A DNA stretch of 64,000 nucleotides, taken from Bradyrhizobium viridifuturi. GTDB lineage: Bacteria > Pseudomonadota > Alphaproteobacteria > Rhizobiales > Xanthobacteraceae. Position numbers and translations under genes: made by a program. This document shows, in pieces, positions 63,869 to 64,000 of the stretch (positions within the stretch are counted from its first letter, which is position 1; each line of letters opens with the position of its first letter). The notes below the pieces were generated by a model that was given only the letters and a program-made list of their open reading frames with translations, was not told the origin of the DNA and did not search any database. Where the stretch lies: contig NZ_LGTB01000026.1 in NCBI RefSeq assembly GCF_001238275.1, positions 62,001 through 126,000 on the forward strand, in the 5' to 3' direction.

Positions 63869-64000
63869 TTGAGCCTTAAGAGGGCCCTGAACCTGAACCG
63901 TTAGACGAACGGAGCTTGCGGCTTTCCGAACCTACCAAAGCGGGCTCGTTTTGCTCCCAGTTGGGATGTCTACCGCGGTTAAGTCCTTGAGCCTACATAT

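Noticed and set aside
1..64000. CRISPR array, nod box, tts box or sigma-54 promoter
   Set aside because: No regularly spaced repeats and no convincing match to these consensus sites was seen in the intergenic regions.

Overview
The window looks like a chromosome segment of a high-GC, Bradyrhizobium-type alphaproteobacterium. This rests on codon and base usage, rhizobial-type IS fragments, a SemiSWEET of the Bradyrhizobium type, a PHA synthase/phosphate acetyltransferase block and an FNR/FixK-type box. Assignments come from reading motifs and recalling families; no search was run.

Layout. (1) 1-7.65 kb, minus strand: a type I secretion operon. It runs from a 1028-residue exported protein with two cadherin-like repeats, through an HlyB-type ABC exporter and an HlyD-type adaptor, to a TPR protein cut by the window edge. 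(2) 7.96-20.96 kb: a catabolic cluster with two SDRs, two acyl-CoA ligases, a Baeyer-Villiger monooxygenase, a substrate-binding protein, an acyl-CoA dehydrogenase pair, a metallo-hydrolase, an AhpD-like protein and a TetR regulator. Four copies of the palindrome ATACY-N4-RGTAT lie in its promoters, so it reads as one TetR regulon. (3) About 21-54.4 kb: a decayed accessory region. It holds IS fragments (ISL3, IS110, IS6, IS630 twice, IS5 types), a group II intron RT scrap, a Tn7-like tnsA/tnsB pair, and stumps of glcF, a histidine kinase, a flavoprotein, a permease, an amidohydrolase and ackA. Intact islands within it are hipB with a C-terminally altered hipA, a PIN/HTH-M78 toxin-antitoxin pair, a ubiquitin-like gene followed by a frameshifted E2-like gene, a sugar-phosphate cyclase (valiolone-synthase type), an SDR, a SemiSWEET and a Zn alcohol dehydrogenase. 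(4) 54.3-63.8 kb: truncated ackA, a MaoC-Pta fusion, PHA synthase and TetR on minus; an FNR/FixK-type box; then a three-gene ABC efflux system on plus with a frameshift in a seven-T tract.

The most unusual item is the Ubl-E2 pair at 29.7-30.4 kb. It is a remnant of a bacterial ubiquitin-like conjugation operon whose E1 and peptidase genes are absent; an ISL3 fragment lies where they would be expected. Other notable points are the shared TetR palindrome, three long near-perfect or perfect hairpins, the tnsB-amidohydrolase fusion, and the many single-base frameshifts and nonsense codons concentrated between 23 and 54 kb.
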